Source: Paractinoplanes rishiriensis (GTDB lineage Bacteria; Actinomycetota; Actinomycetes; Mycobacteriales; Micromonosporaceae). From it: a DNA stretch of 64,000 bases. The DNA is taken from NCBI RefSeq assembly GCF_016862375.1, contig NZ_BOMV01000066.1, positions 1 to 64,000 of the forward strand, written 5' to 3'. A model generated the notes under the pieces. The model saw only the letters and a program-made list of their open reading frames with translations. It ran no database searches and had not been told where the DNA came from. The stretch's first letter is position 1, and each line of letters opens with the position of its first letter. Below, one piece after another: positions 1-8,321 of this stretch. Position numbers and translations under genes: made by a program.

Positions 1-94
1 CGTTATGAGGCTGTTCGCGTTATGAGGCTGTTCGCGTTATGAGGCTGTTCGCGTTATGAGGCTGTTCGCGTTATGAGGCTGTTCGCGTTATGAG
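1..94. repeat. 17-bp tandem repeat, 5.5 copies
   Basis: Five perfect copies of the unit CGTTATGAGGCTGTTCG fill 1-85 and a sixth partial copy (9 bp) ends at 94. The partial copy contains the TAA stop codon (88-90, minus strand) of the neighbouring hydrolase gene, so the array begins inside that gene's last codons and extends downstream of it. It may extend left of the window. There are no spacers, so it is not a CRISPR array. Confidence 0.97.
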
Positions 95-669
95 AGCGCG
101 GCGAGGAATCGCAGCGAGCGCTCGACGACCAGCTCCGTTGCCTCAGCGTCATACGAGGGCAGCGAACTGTCCGTGAACAGATGCCGGTCACCGGGATAAA
201 CGAACAACTCCCCGTGACCGGCCTCGACCAGCTCCTGCGCCGCGTCGAGGTCGCCCTCGAGGCCGAAGAACGGGTCTTTCTCCATGCCGTGCACCTGGGC
301 CGGCACCCCGGCCGGCCACGGACCGATCGCCCACTCGCCGCTGATCGGCAGGCACGCCTCGTAGAAGAGAGCGCCGCGCGCGCCGGGCCGGGTCTGCGCG
401 TACGGCTGCGCCCGCATCACGCCGAACGAGATGCCCGCGAACACCACCCCCGCGGGCAGCCCGTCGACCGCCTCGGCGGCCCGGCGGTCGAGCGTCTCGT
501 CGCCGATCCGCTGACTCAGCGACAGGCCCTCCTCGATGGTGGCCGTGCGCGCGCCGTCGAACAGGTCGGGCGTGTGCACGGTGTGACCCGCCGAACGCAA
601 CCGGTCGGCGAACTCCCGCACGCCGTCGGTGAGCCCCTGAATGTGGTGGAAGAGAACTACTTCAGCCAT
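88..669 (-). CDS. dienelactone hydrolase family protein
   Basis: A 193-residue alpha/beta hydrolase of the dienelactone hydrolase family, cytoplasmic by lack of a signal peptide. Visible family landmarks are an N-terminal VVLFHHIQGLT oxyanion-strand segment, a nucleophile elbow GISFG (serine where classical enzymes have cysteine), an acidic residue in GMEKDPFFG and the late histidine in GDRHLFTD. The ATG at 669 is chosen over an upstream in-frame start because GGAG lies about nine bases before it and the family begins just there. It is transcribed divergently from the wHTH gene at 735, with only 65 bp between, so they may be co-regulated. Its stop codon lies within a 17-bp tandem array. The substrate is unknown; small ester or lactone hydrolysis is the family expectation. 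Confidence 0.85.
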   Translation of the reverse strand: MAEVVLFHHIQGLTDGVREFADRLRSAGHTVHTPDLFDGARTATIEEGLSLSQRIGDETLDRRAAEAVDGLPAGVVFAGISFGVMRAQPYAQTRPGARGALFYEACLPISGEWAIGPWPAGVPAQVHGMEKDPFFGLEGDLDAAQELVEAGHGELFVYPGDRHLFTDSSLPSYDAEATELVVERSLRFLAALS

Positions 670-734
670 ATCTCTACACTCCGGTGAACAGTCGGCGAGG
701 ATCAAACGATCCAGAATTTTAGAACGGTCGAGAA

Positions 735-1349
735 ATGTCGGTCAATCAGCAGATCCCGGATTACGACCTCGACGACCTGCTCGTGGTCACCGCGCCGGAG
801 CAGTTGCGCGCCCTCGCCGACGCGCTGCGGTCCACGCTGCTGGAGCTCGTGCTGGAGCGGGCCGCGACGGTCACCGAGCTGGCGCTGGCGGTCGACCGGC
901 CCAAGAGCAGCGTCGCCTACCACGTGAACCAGCTGGTCGACGCGGGCCTGCTGCGGGTGGTGCGGACGAGGCGGGTGCGGGCGATCGACGAGCGCTACTA
1001 CGGCCGGGTGGCGCGCACCTACTACGTGGGCCCGCTGAGCCGCCCCGAGGACAAACAGGTGGTGGCCGGCATGAACGGCCTGGCCGCGGCGGTGGCCGAG
1101 TCGGCACCGGCAGCCGCCGCCGACGACCTGCGCTGCACCCTGGTACACGCCCGCATCCCGGTCGAGGAGGTCCGCACGTTCTGGGCCGAGGTGCAGGCCC
1201 TGGCCCGGAAATTCGCCCAAATTCCAAGATCAGGAGAGCAGGTGTACGGCTTCGTGGCCGGCCTCTACCCCACCGACGCCCCCACGCTGCCCGCCACACC
1301 CCCGGACTCACCGCCGGCCCCACCGGACCGGAGCAGCGCGCCCGGGTAA
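735..1349 (+). CDS. winged-helix transcriptional regulator (ArsR-like)
   Basis: A 204-residue DNA-binding protein. Residues about 20-85 form a winged helix of ArsR type: LRALADALRSTLLELVLE followed by a recognition helix in DRPKSSVAYHVNQLVDAG and a wing ending RVVRTRRV. The rest is a C-terminal ligand or dimer region with ERYYGRVARTYYVG, as in actinobacterial regulators annotated as helix-turn-helix domain proteins. The tail is proline-rich. It reads away from the dienelactone hydrolase, so it may repress that gene and itself from the 65-bp divergent promoter. No strong ribosome site precedes the ATG. Confidence 0.8.
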   Translation: MSVNQQIPDYDLDDLLVVTAPEQLRALADALRSTLLELVLERAATVTELALAVDRPKSSVAYHVNQLVDAGLLRVVRTRRVRAIDERYYGRVARTYYVGPLSRPEDKQVVAGMNGLAAAVAESAPAAAADDLRCTLVHARIPVEEVRTFWAEVQALARKFAQIPRSGEQVYGFVAGLYPTDAPTLPATPPDSPPAPPDRSSAPG

Positions 1350-1447
1350 CTGCCCGGCGGCGCCTGCCCACCCCGTCACGCCCAGCGGCGGACCGCCCGC
1401 CTCATCACCGCCCGGCAGCGCGGCGCCGGGTTTCTCCCGAGATCGAG

Positions 1448-1945
1448 TCAGGCGGCCGTGTCGGCCAGTTCGGTGTGGCCGGCAACCCGGTCCGTCCCGG
1501 CGGGCCCGCTGCGGGCTGTCACCGATTCCGCCAGCTCCGTGATCGGCTCGGCCGGCGGCTCGACGACCGCGAGCCGGGCCACCTGCGGCCGGGCCTCGGG
1601 GATCGGCATCGCCGCGGCGCCCGCGCCCGTGGGACGCGGCCGTTTGCGCGGGCTGCGCGACGACGCGCTGCCGCCCCGGCCCGGATAGACGTAGAGGCCG
1701 TTCACCGGGTCGGGCGTAGCGTCGAGGGCCGCCGTCACCACCGGCAGTGCCCGGAACCGTTCCCACTCGCCGGCCTCGCGGAAGGCGAGCTCGAGCACCA
1801 CCCCGCCGGGCAGCACGGTCCACTCCCAGCGCTTCGCACCGTGGGTCACGGCGGCCTCGAGCAGCGCCTCGCCGTACCCGTCCTTCCACCGCTGTGCCGA
1901 GAGCACGCCATCGCGTACCTCGATCGACCACCACCGCACGCTCAT
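1448..1945 (-). CDS. hypothetical protein
   Basis: A 165-residue protein of unknown function. The start at 1945 is inferred because the residues after it (MSVRWWSIEVRDGV) look like folded protein whereas the upstream in-frame extension overlaps the divergent gene at 2025. Residues 1-95 are compact, with several Trp and Tyr residues (RWKDGYGEALLEAA, KRWEWTVLPGG, GLYVYPGRGG). The second half is low-complexity, rich in Arg, Pro, Ala and Glu, and probably disordered. It is convergent with the wHTH gene and divergent from the MetE-like gene. No family is recognised. Confidence 0.6.
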   Translation of the reverse strand: MSVRWWSIEVRDGVLSAQRWKDGYGEALLEAAVTHGAKRWEWTVLPGGVVLELAFREAGEWERFRALPVVTAALDATPDPVNGLYVYPGRGGSASSRSPRKRPRPTGAGAAAMPIPEARPQVARLAVVEPPAEPITELAESVTARSGPAGTDRVAGHTELADTAA

Positions 1946-2024
1946 CCCACGAAGGTACGCCCCGGATGCGAACTGCCCTATGCTTTTGAGGCCGGTCGAT
2001 AGCTGTCGAAAGGGGCCAAAAGCA

Positions 2025-3146
2025 ATGGCGCTTCGCGAATCCCCGCCGTTCCGGGCGGACCATGTCGGCAGCCTGCTCCGTCCCGCCCACCTGCTGGCCG
2101 CCCGCGAGCAGCACGCCACCGGCGAGATCGGGCCCGGGGAGCTGCGCGACATCGAGGACGCGGCCATCCGCGACGTGGTCCGCATGCAGCGCGACGTGGG
2201 CCTGCGATCGGCCACCGACGGCGAGTTCCGCCGCACGTCATGGCACATGGACTTCATCTACCGGCTGGGCGGCGTGCACCCCACCGACGAGAAAATTCAA
2301 GTGCATTTCCGGAACGCCGAGGGCGAGCTCGACTTCGAGTCGGCGGCGCTGGCGATCGACGAGCCGGTCCGTCTCACCGAGACCATCTTCGGCGACGACT
2401 TCAGCTTCCTGGCCGCCGAGGTCGGCGACGACGTCACCGCGAAGCTGACCATCCCGTCGCCCAGCATGGTCCACTACCGTGGCGGCCGTGCGGCCATCGA
2501 CCCGGCCGTCTACCCCGACGAGGACCAGTTCTGGTCCGACCTGTCCGCCGCGTACGCCGACCAGGTCCACCGGGTCGCCGCCCTGGGCTGCCGCTACCTT
2601 CAGCTGGACGACACCAGCCTGGCCTACCTGAACGACCCCGAGCAGCGCCGCCTGCTGACCGCCCGCGGCGACGACGCCGAACACCAGCACCTGCGCTACA
2701 TCCGCCAGATCAACGAGGCGATCGCCAACCGCCCCGCCGGCCTCAACGTGACCACCCACATGTGCCGGGGCAACTTCCGCTCCTCCTGGGCCGCCGAGGG
2801 CGGCTACGACTTCGTAGCCGAGGCCCTCTTCAGCGAACTCGCCGTGGACGGCTTCTTCCTCGAATACGACGACGACCGCTCCGGCAGCTTCGCCCCACTA
2901 CGCTTCGTCCCACCCGGCAAAATGGTGGTCCTGGGCCTGGTGACCACCAAACGCGGCACCCTCGAATCCAAGGACACCTTGAAGCGCCGCATAGACGAGG
3001 CAGCCCGATACGTGCCCCTGGATCAGCTGTGCCTGTCCCCCCAGTGCGGCTTCTCCTCCACAGTGGAGGGCAACGTCCTCTCCTACGACGAGGAGGTGGC
3101 CAAACTGACCCTGATAGTGGAAACCGCCAACGAAGTCTGGGGCTGA
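2025..3146 (+). CDS. cobalamin-independent methionine synthase (MetE C-terminal-like) protein
   Basis: A 373-residue protein of the MetE/UROD-like TIM-barrel family (COG0620), about half the length of full MetE and corresponding to its catalytic C-terminal barrel. It opens with FRADHVGSLLRP, typical of this subfamily, and carries the expected zinc-ligand pattern: His-x-Cys in NVTTHMCRGN and a late Cys in LSPQCGFSST. Such stand-alone barrels transfer methyl groups from unknown donors to thiols. An AAAGGGG ribosome site sits about ten bases before the ATG. The 79-bp gap to the divergent gene at 1945 holds an imperfect palindrome at about 1998-2013 (TCGATAGCTGTCGA). Toward the 3' end third positions contain noticeably more A than elsewhere. 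Confidence 0.85.
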   Translation: MALRESPPFRADHVGSLLRPAHLLAAREQHATGEIGPGELRDIEDAAIRDVVRMQRDVGLRSATDGEFRRTSWHMDFIYRLGGVHPTDEKIQVHFRNAEGELDFESAALAIDEPVRLTETIFGDDFSFLAAEVGDDVTAKLTIPSPSMVHYRGGRAAIDPAVYPDEDQFWSDLSAAYADQVHRVAALGCRYLQLDDTSLAYLNDPEQRRLLTARGDDAEHQHLRYIRQINEAIANRPAGLNVTTHMCRGNFRSSWAAEGGYDFVAEALFSELAVDGFFLEYDDDRSGSFAPLRFVPPGKMVVLGLVTTKRGTLESKDTLKRRIDEAARYVPLDQLCLSPQCGFSSTVEGNVLSYDEEVAKLTLIVETANEVWG

Positions 3147-3493
3147 CCCACCCCACCCACCTCCGGCGGCAAACGACCCAGGTTCCAAGGCCACCCACAC
3201 CCCCACCACAAATTGGCGATACCCCCCAAGGCCGATCGGCGGCAGCGGGGTGCCGAGCGACCACAGATCCCCAAGATATGGTCCCGGCGGCCAGTCCGCG
3301 TCCGGTTAAAGCGTGACTTATCGGATATGTCCCGGCGAGAGCTGCCGCATCACGGGACGGCAGAGCTGCGACGGTGGTCCGCCAACGCGATCCGGGGCTC
3401 CGCATTTCCTAGTCTGCATATGGGGTTTATTGACATTGTGGGATTGTCGTTGAAGAGTGGGGAGCAGACGCGTCGACCGACGAGGAGGCGCAC
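3147..3493. other. intergenic region, 347 bp
   Basis: No convincing gene. The left part is C/A-rich. A TTGACA hexamer at 3430-3435 lies about 60 bp before the next start, but the bases 17 positions downstream do not form a good -10 box, so a promoter here is only possible. GAGGAGG at 3482-3488 is the ribosome site of the next gene. Confidence 0.5.
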
Positions 3494-4351
3494 ATGGCGC
3501 TGCACCTGTCCGACAAGACCCAGCTGGCCGGCCCCGTCGACGTGGCGCGATACGGCGAGTACCGCACCACGCCGGCCGTCGAGTTCAGCGGGCGGATCAC
3601 CGACGACGGCGACTTCACGGCCCGGCCGTTCCGGTATCACCTCTACGGCGGGCGGTTCTGTCCCTGGTCGCACCGGGTCGCCATCACCCGCGAACTGGCC
3701 GGCCTGCACGACGTCGTCACCATGTCGTACGTCGATCCCGAGCGGGACGGCCGCGGCTGGGCGTTCCGGGAACGGTACGGCCCCGACCCGGTCAACGGCT
3801 TCACCCTGCTGCGCCAGGCGTACGAGGCCACCGTCGAGGGCTACACCGGGCACGTCGGCGTGCCCACCCTCTGGGACCGGTTCTCCGCGCGGGTGGTCAG
3901 CAACGACGTGACCACCATCGGCATCGACCTGGCGACCCGGTTCCGGCACCTCGCGGACAACCCGGTCGACACCTACCCGGAGCACCTCCGGGACCGGATC
4001 GACGCCCTGGACCGGTGGCTGCGGCCCGCCGTCAACGAGGGCGTCACCGCCGCCGCCGAGGGCAAGCGTTCGGCCCGGGCCAACCTGCTGGAGGCGTTCG
4101 AGCAGATCGACGCCCACCTGTCCCGCACCGACTACCTGCTCGGCGACGTGCTCACCGAGGCCGACATCCGGCTGTGGGTCACCCTGGTCCGCTACGACGC
4201 GGGGCCGAACGCCCGCCGCACCATCAACCCGGGCCTGCACGTCTACCCGCACCTGTGGCGCTACGCCCACAACCTCCACGAACTGCCCGCGTTCCGGGAC
4301 ACCACCGACTTCGCCTCGTTCACCGCGCCGGGCGCTGCGATCCGGTGGTGA
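3494..4351 (+). CDS. glutathionyl-hydroquinone reductase-like GST (ECM4/YqjG family)
   Basis: A 285-residue omega-like glutathione S-transferase. The thioredoxin-fold domain carries the family motif FCPWSHR with the catalytic Cys at about residue 55, followed by VDPERDGRGWAF and, later, VGVPTLWD. The C-terminal half is the all-helical GST domain ending with LTEADIRLWVTLVRYD. The family reduces conjugated hydroquinones; since actinomycetes use mycothiol rather than glutathione, the native partner is probably mycothiol (inference). GAGGAGG six bases before the ATG fixes the start. The end overlaps the convergent membrane-protein gene by 32 bp. Confidence 0.88.
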   Translation: MALHLSDKTQLAGPVDVARYGEYRTTPAVEFSGRITDDGDFTARPFRYHLYGGRFCPWSHRVAITRELAGLHDVVTMSYVDPERDGRGWAFRERYGPDPVNGFTLLRQAYEATVEGYTGHVGVPTLWDRFSARVVSNDVTTIGIDLATRFRHLADNPVDTYPEHLRDRIDALDRWLRPAVNEGVTAAAEGKRSARANLLEAFEQIDAHLSRTDYLLGDVLTEADIRLWVTLVRYDAGPNARRTINPGLHVYPHLWRYAHNLHELPAFRDTTDFASFTAPGAAIRW

Positions 4352-4976
4352 ACCGGACGTGGCCGAAGGGTACGGACCGATAACCGAGGGTGACGCCAGC
4401 CGCGACCAGGGCCGGTGCGGCCAGCCACGCCGACCCGGACACCCCGCCGACCGCAAGCACGATCACCACCTGCACCGCGGCGATCAGAAACAGCACCGCA
4501 CCGGCGGTGTAGAAGCGCGGCCGGAAACGCCGGACCACGGGCCGCCGGTCCACGAGTAGGACGCCGGGGTTGCGGGCCACCCACTGCGCGGCCACCGGCT
4601 CCGGCACCGCGGCCAGGTAGACGTCGCCGCCCACCCCCACCGGCAGCGACGGCACCTGCCAGGAGAGCCGGGCCAGCCCCGCGACGCACAGGCCGGCCGA
4701 GCCGAACAGGTGCACGCCGGCCGGGATCTCGGCGGCCCCGGCCAGCTGGATGGTGTAGAGCACGAAAACCACCGCGGCCACCGCCAGCAGTACCGGCCGG
4801 GTGCGGCGGGCACGGCGCACCGCGGCCGCGGCCCGGTGGTCGTACGGGAACCGCCCGGCCGGCAGGTCGAGCCACACCGGGTCGGCGGCGCCGGTGCTCA
4901 GCGCGACCGGGGGCATGTCGAGCCGGGGCAGCACCTCGGCCGGGATGAGCAGGTTCGGCACGCGCGGAGCGTACAC
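4320..4976 (-). CDS. integral membrane protein, unknown
   Basis: A 218-residue protein with four likely membrane segments in two hairpins: VLLAVAAVVFVLYTIQLAG and the following VHLFGSAGLCVAGLARLSW around residues 62-105, then VLFLIAAVQVVIVLAVGG and LAAPALVAAGVTLG around 162-200. Between them lies a soluble stretch with DRRPVVRRFRPRF. No known domain is recognised. Its 3' end overlaps the GST gene on the opposite strand. Confidence 0.6.
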   Translation of the reverse strand: MYAPRVPNLLIPAEVLPRLDMPPVALSTGAADPVWLDLPAGRFPYDHRAAAAVRRARRTRPVLLAVAAVVFVLYTIQLAGAAEIPAGVHLFGSAGLCVAGLARLSWQVPSLPVGVGGDVYLAAVPEPVAAQWVARNPGVLLVDRRPVVRRFRPRFYTAGAVLFLIAAVQVVIVLAVGGVSGSAWLAAPALVAAGVTLGYRSVPFGHVRFTTGSQRPAR

Positions 4977-5006
4977 CGATGTCGATCTTCAAGGGATCGT
5001 GCCGGC

Positions 5007-5531
5007 TTAAGGAACGATGCCGCGGCGGGTCAGCACCTCCATCCGGTCGGCGGCGTAACCGACCATCCAGTGCGGGCGCAGCCGGTACATCCGGACGTCG
5101 CGGCCCCAGCTCATCGGCGAGCTGTCGTAGTGCGCGGTCCAGTGTTCGAGGATCTCCTTCCAGTCGTCGTCGGCCGGCCCGAGTTCCTCGGCCCGGCCGT
5201 GGCTGAACACGGCCAGCTCCTCGCCGTCGATGTGCGCGACGCTGACCGCGGGCCGGCGTTCCAGGTGACGGGCCTTCGCCGAGGTCCCGCTGGTGCTGAA
5301 GGTCCAGGTGGCGTGCAGGAAGTGACCGTCCAGTGCGCTGATCCGGGGTTCACCGGCGGCGGTCACGGTGGCGACGCTGAGCACCTTCATCCCGGTCAGC
5401 AGCCCGGCCAGGTCCTCGGCGGTGAGAGTCCGCCCGGCATGCACGATGTTGCGCAGATGGCTGGTCGCGCGGGCGTGCGAGAGGTCGAGCAGGCGCTGTA
5501 GTGCGGCGATTTCTTCGGCGTTCTCCAGCAT
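5007..5531 (-). CDS. pyridoxamine 5'-phosphate oxidase family (FMN-binding) protein
   Basis: A protein of about 174 residues with a split-barrel flavin-binding fold: MKVLSVATVTAAGEPRISALDG, then TSGTSAKARHLERRPAVSVAHIDG and EELAVFSHGRAEEL are the strand pattern of the PNPOx-like superfamily. These bind FMN or F420 and reduce diverse substrates or bind haem; the substrate here cannot be told. The start is uncertain: the ATG at 5531 is used, but a GTG at 5552 is also in frame with a G-rich stretch directly in front of it. It is divergent from the sulfatase gene at 5661. Confidence 0.75.
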   Translation of the reverse strand: MLENAEEIAALQRLLDLSHARATSHLRNIVHAGRTLTAEDLAGLLTGMKVLSVATVTAAGEPRISALDGHFLHATWTFSTSGTSAKARHLERRPAVSVAHIDGEELAVFSHGRAEELGPADDDWKEILEHWTAHYDSSPMSWGRDVRMYRLRPHWMVGYAADRMEVLTRRGIVP

Positions 5532-5660
5532 GACCACAAAGTAGTGCCGCACTCCCCCACGGTCACCGGCCCGGACCTCGCCCGTCGCTGAACGCGCAGG
5601 TTGCCGAGCCGACCGGTCGGCGAATGAACCTTTTGCTCGGCCCGATCCGTTTCATCTGAC

Positions 5661-7391
5661 GTGCCACAGATCGACCTCGACGATGCCGCGCAGGACAACG
5701 ACCTCGCCGAGCAGGCTTCCGCTCCGGAGCCCGCGCCAGACCCAAAACCCGATAAGACAAGATTTTTCCGTACGCGCGGCGCGCGCCGGACGCTGACCAT
5801 CCTCGCCGGTGTTCTCGTCTTCCTGGCGCTGATCTTCCCGAACGTCGTGTACCGGCTCACCCCGCTGGGTTTCCTGCGGATTCCGGTCGAGGGCGCGTTC
5901 CTGATCGGGCTGCTGCTCCTGCCCACCCGGGCCCGCCGCATCGCCGGCAGCGTCGTCGGCGTGCTGCTCGGCCTGCTGGTCCTGGAGAAGCTGCTGGACA
6001 TGGGCTTCTTCGCGGAGCTCAACCGGCCCTTCGACCCGGTGCTCGACTGGGTGCTGTTCGACGACGCGTTCAGCTTCGTGGTCGACTCGTACGGCCGGGC
6101 CGCCGCGATCGGTGCGGTCGCCGCGCTGCTCCTGCTGGTCGCCGCCGTGCTGGCGCTGACCACCTGGTCGGTGCTGCGGGTCGGCACCCTGGTCGGCAGC
6201 TTCCGGCGCCGCTCGTTGTACGCCGCCGGCGGCCTCGCGGTGGCCTGGGCGACCGCGTTCGGACTCGGCCTGTCGATCACCGGGACGGTGCCGCTCGCCG
6301 CCCGCAGCACCGCCACCTACGCCTGGGACCGGGTCCACCAGGCCCGCGCCGGACTGGCCGACGAGGCCGAGTTCGCCAAGGAGGTGCGCGTCGACGCGTT
6401 CGCCACCACCCCGCCCGGCCAGATCCTCGCGGCGCTGCGCGGCAAGGACGTGATCTTCACGTTCGTGGAGAGCTACGGCCGCTCGGCAATCGAGCACCCC
6501 GGCCTCGCCCCGCTGGTCAACCCGGTCCTCGAGCGCGGCGCCGGCCAGCTGGCCGCGGCCGGGTTCTCGGCGCGCAGCGGCTGGCTGAGCTCGCCCACGT
6601 TCGGCGGCGGCAGCTGGCTGGCGCACGCCACCTTCGAGTCCGGGCTGTGGATCAACAACCAGCAGCGCTACCGCAACCTGGTCTCCAGCGAGCGGCTGAC
6701 GCTCACCCGGGCGTTCCAGAACGCGCAGTGGCGGACCGTCTCGGTCATGCCGGGCGCCACCCGGGCCTGGCCGGAGGGCAAGTTCTACGGGTACGACGCG
6801 GTCTGGGACTCGCGCAACCTGGGCTACCAGGGCCCCAAATTCAGCTGGGCCCCGGTGCCCGACCAGTTCACGCTCAAGCAGCTCAACACCGTCGAGTACC
6901 AAAAGCCCGGCCGCGGCCCGCTGATGGTGCAGATGCCGCTGGTCTCCAGCCACACGCCGTGGGCGCCGATCCCCGAATACATCGAGGAGTGGGACCGGAT
7001 CGGCGACGGCGCCGTCTACGCGCCGATGGCCGAGGCCGGCAAGAAGCCCAAGGCGCTGTGGGCCGAACCCAAGCAGGTCCGCCCCGAGTACGGCAGGTCG
7101 ATCCAGTACTCGCTCACCTCGCTGATCAACTGGATCGCGCAGTACGGCGACGAGAACCTGGTGATGGTGTTCCTCGGCGACCACCAGCCGTCCCCGATCG
7201 CGTCCGGTGCCGGTGCCAGCCACGACGTGCCGATCACCATCGTGTCGCAGGACCCGGCGGTGCTGGACCGGGTCACCGACTGGAACTGGGTGCCCGGCCT
7301 GCGCCCCGCCGGCGACACCCCGGTGTGGCCGATGAGCGCGTTCCGCGACCGCTTCCTGACGGCGTTCTCGGCCAAGTCCCCGGCATCCTGA
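5661..7391 (+). CDS. membrane-anchored sulfatase/LTA-synthase-like protein
   Basis: A 576-residue protein. About five hydrophobic helices occupy residues 35-215, followed by an extracytoplasmic alkaline-phosphatase-superfamily domain. That domain opens with DVIFTFVESYGRS (metal-binding Glu), has a candidate threonine nucleophile in SSPTFGGGSWLAH, and ends with the metal ligands in FLGDHQPSP. The arrangement matches lipoteichoic-acid synthase and related phosphoglycerol transferases, which move phosphoglycerol or similar head groups onto envelope glycans. The substrate in this organism is unknown. It starts with GTG without a clear ribosome site. Its stop is four bases from the nucleoside hydrolase start, so the two are probably co-transcribed. 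Confidence 0.82.
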   Translation: MPQIDLDDAAQDNDLAEQASAPEPAPDPKPDKTRFFRTRGARRTLTILAGVLVFLALIFPNVVYRLTPLGFLRIPVEGAFLIGLLLLPTRARRIAGSVVGVLLGLLVLEKLLDMGFFAELNRPFDPVLDWVLFDDAFSFVVDSYGRAAAIGAVAALLLLVAAVLALTTWSVLRVGTLVGSFRRRSLYAAGGLAVAWATAFGLGLSITGTVPLAARSTATYAWDRVHQARAGLADEAEFAKEVRVDAFATTPPGQILAALRGKDVIFTFVESYGRSAIEHPGLAPLVNPVLERGAGQLAAAGFSARSGWLSSPTFGGGSWLAHATFESGLWINNQQRYRNLVSSERLTLTRAFQNAQWRTVSVMPGATRAWPEGKFYGYDAVWDSRNLGYQGPKFSWAPVPDQFTLKQLNTVEYQKPGRGPLMVQMPLVSSHTPWAPIPEYIEEWDRIGDGAVYAPMAEAGKKPKALWAEPKQVRPEYGRSIQYSLTSLINWIAQYGDENLVMVFLGDHQPSPIASGAGASHDVPITIVSQDPAVLDRVTDWNWVPGLRPAGDTPVWPMSAFRDRFLTAFSAKSPAS

Positions 7392-7395
7392 GGGA

Positions 7396-8286
7396 ATGCT
7401 CCTCTATCTCGACTGCGACACCGGTATCGACGACGCTCTGGCCGTGGCGCTGCTGCTGGCGCACCGGCCGGCCGTGACCCTGGCCGGGATCGGCACGGTC
7501 GACGGCAACACCTCGGCGGCGCAGGCCGCCCGCAACACGCTGGGGCTGCTCGCGCTGGCCGGCGTGACCGGCGTCCCGGTCGCGGCCGGCACGACCTCGA
7601 GCAGCCACCGGGCCCGGCACGTGCACGGCGACAACGGGGTCGGCGGCGTCACCCTGCCGGCCGGCGGCGACCCAGACCGGCGGACCGCGGTCGACCTGCT
7701 GCTCGACCTCGCCGACGAGCACGCCGGCGACCTGCACGTGCTGGCGATCGGGCCGGCCACCAACCTGGCCCGGGCGCTGCGCCGGTCGCCCCGGCTGACC
7801 GGTCAGGTGGCGTCGGTGACGTTCATGGCCGGGGCGGTCCGGGTGCCGGGCAACGTGACGCCGGTGGCCGAGGCGAACGTCCGGGCCGATCCGCAGGCCG
7901 CCGCCGACCTGCTGGCCGCGGACTGGCCGGCCACGCTGGTGCCGCTCGACCTGAGCATGGGCCAGCGCTGGGCCGAGGCCGACCGGCAGGCCCTCGCCGG
8001 CGGCGGCAGCCCGCTGCACCGGGCGCTGGCCGCGATGCTGCCGGTCTACTTCGACTCGTACGAGCCGCGGCTGGGCGAACGGGTCATCCCGCTGCACGAC
8101 CCGCTCGCCGCGGCGCTGGTGGTGGGGCTGGTGCGGCCGGTCGGCGCGCCGGTGCTGGGGCTGCGGGTGGATGTCGGCGAGTCCGCGGTGAGGGAGAGCG
8201 ACGACGCGCCGTCCCGGGTGCCCGTGGTGCTGGCGATCGATCGGCCGGCCGGGCCGGTGATCCTGCGGAAAATCCTGGACGGATGA
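7396..8286 (+). CDS. inosine/uridine-preferring nucleoside hydrolase family protein
   Basis: A 296-residue protein of the IunH family, which splits the N-glycosidic bond of ribonucleosides with a calcium ion. The diagnostic aspartate cluster DCDTGIDDA is at residues 6-14, and HGDNGVGG plus the late HDPLAAAL carry further metal or ribose ligands. The length is usual for the family. GGGA lies just before the ATG and only four bases separate it from the preceding stop, indicating translational coupling. It begins the run of catabolic genes reaching to 13717. Confidence 0.9.
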   Translation: MLLYLDCDTGIDDALAVALLLAHRPAVTLAGIGTVDGNTSAAQAARNTLGLLALAGVTGVPVAAGTTSSSHRARHVHGDNGVGGVTLPAGGDPDRRTAVDLLLDLADEHAGDLHVLAIGPATNLARALRRSPRLTGQVASVTFMAGAVRVPGNVTPVAEANVRADPQAAADLLAADWPATLVPLDLSMGQRWAEADRQALAGGGSPLHRALAAMLPVYFDSYEPRLGERVIPLHDPLAAALVVGLVRPVGAPVLGLRVDVGESAVRESDDAPSRVPVVLAIDRPAGPVILRKILDG

Positions 8287-8309
8287 CGTCCGTACGCGCG
8301 TTTCGTTGG

Positions 8310-8315
8310 TAGCGT
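8310..8315 (+). promoter_or_regulatory. putative -10 box of a leaderless transcript
   Basis: TAGCGT is followed by exactly six bases and then the ATG of the transaminase, which has no ribosome site. A transcript would start at or next to the ATG. No good -35 hexamer is visible. Confidence 0.45.
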
Positions 8316-8321
8316 CGCGCC

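Noticed and set aside
1..94. CRISPR-like array
   Set aside because: Units abut with no spacers and there are no cas genes in the window.
3213..3911. Plus-strand frame crossing the 3147-3493 gap
   Set aside because: It continues out of frame through the GST gene with Arg/Pro/Thr/Ser-rich shadow composition.
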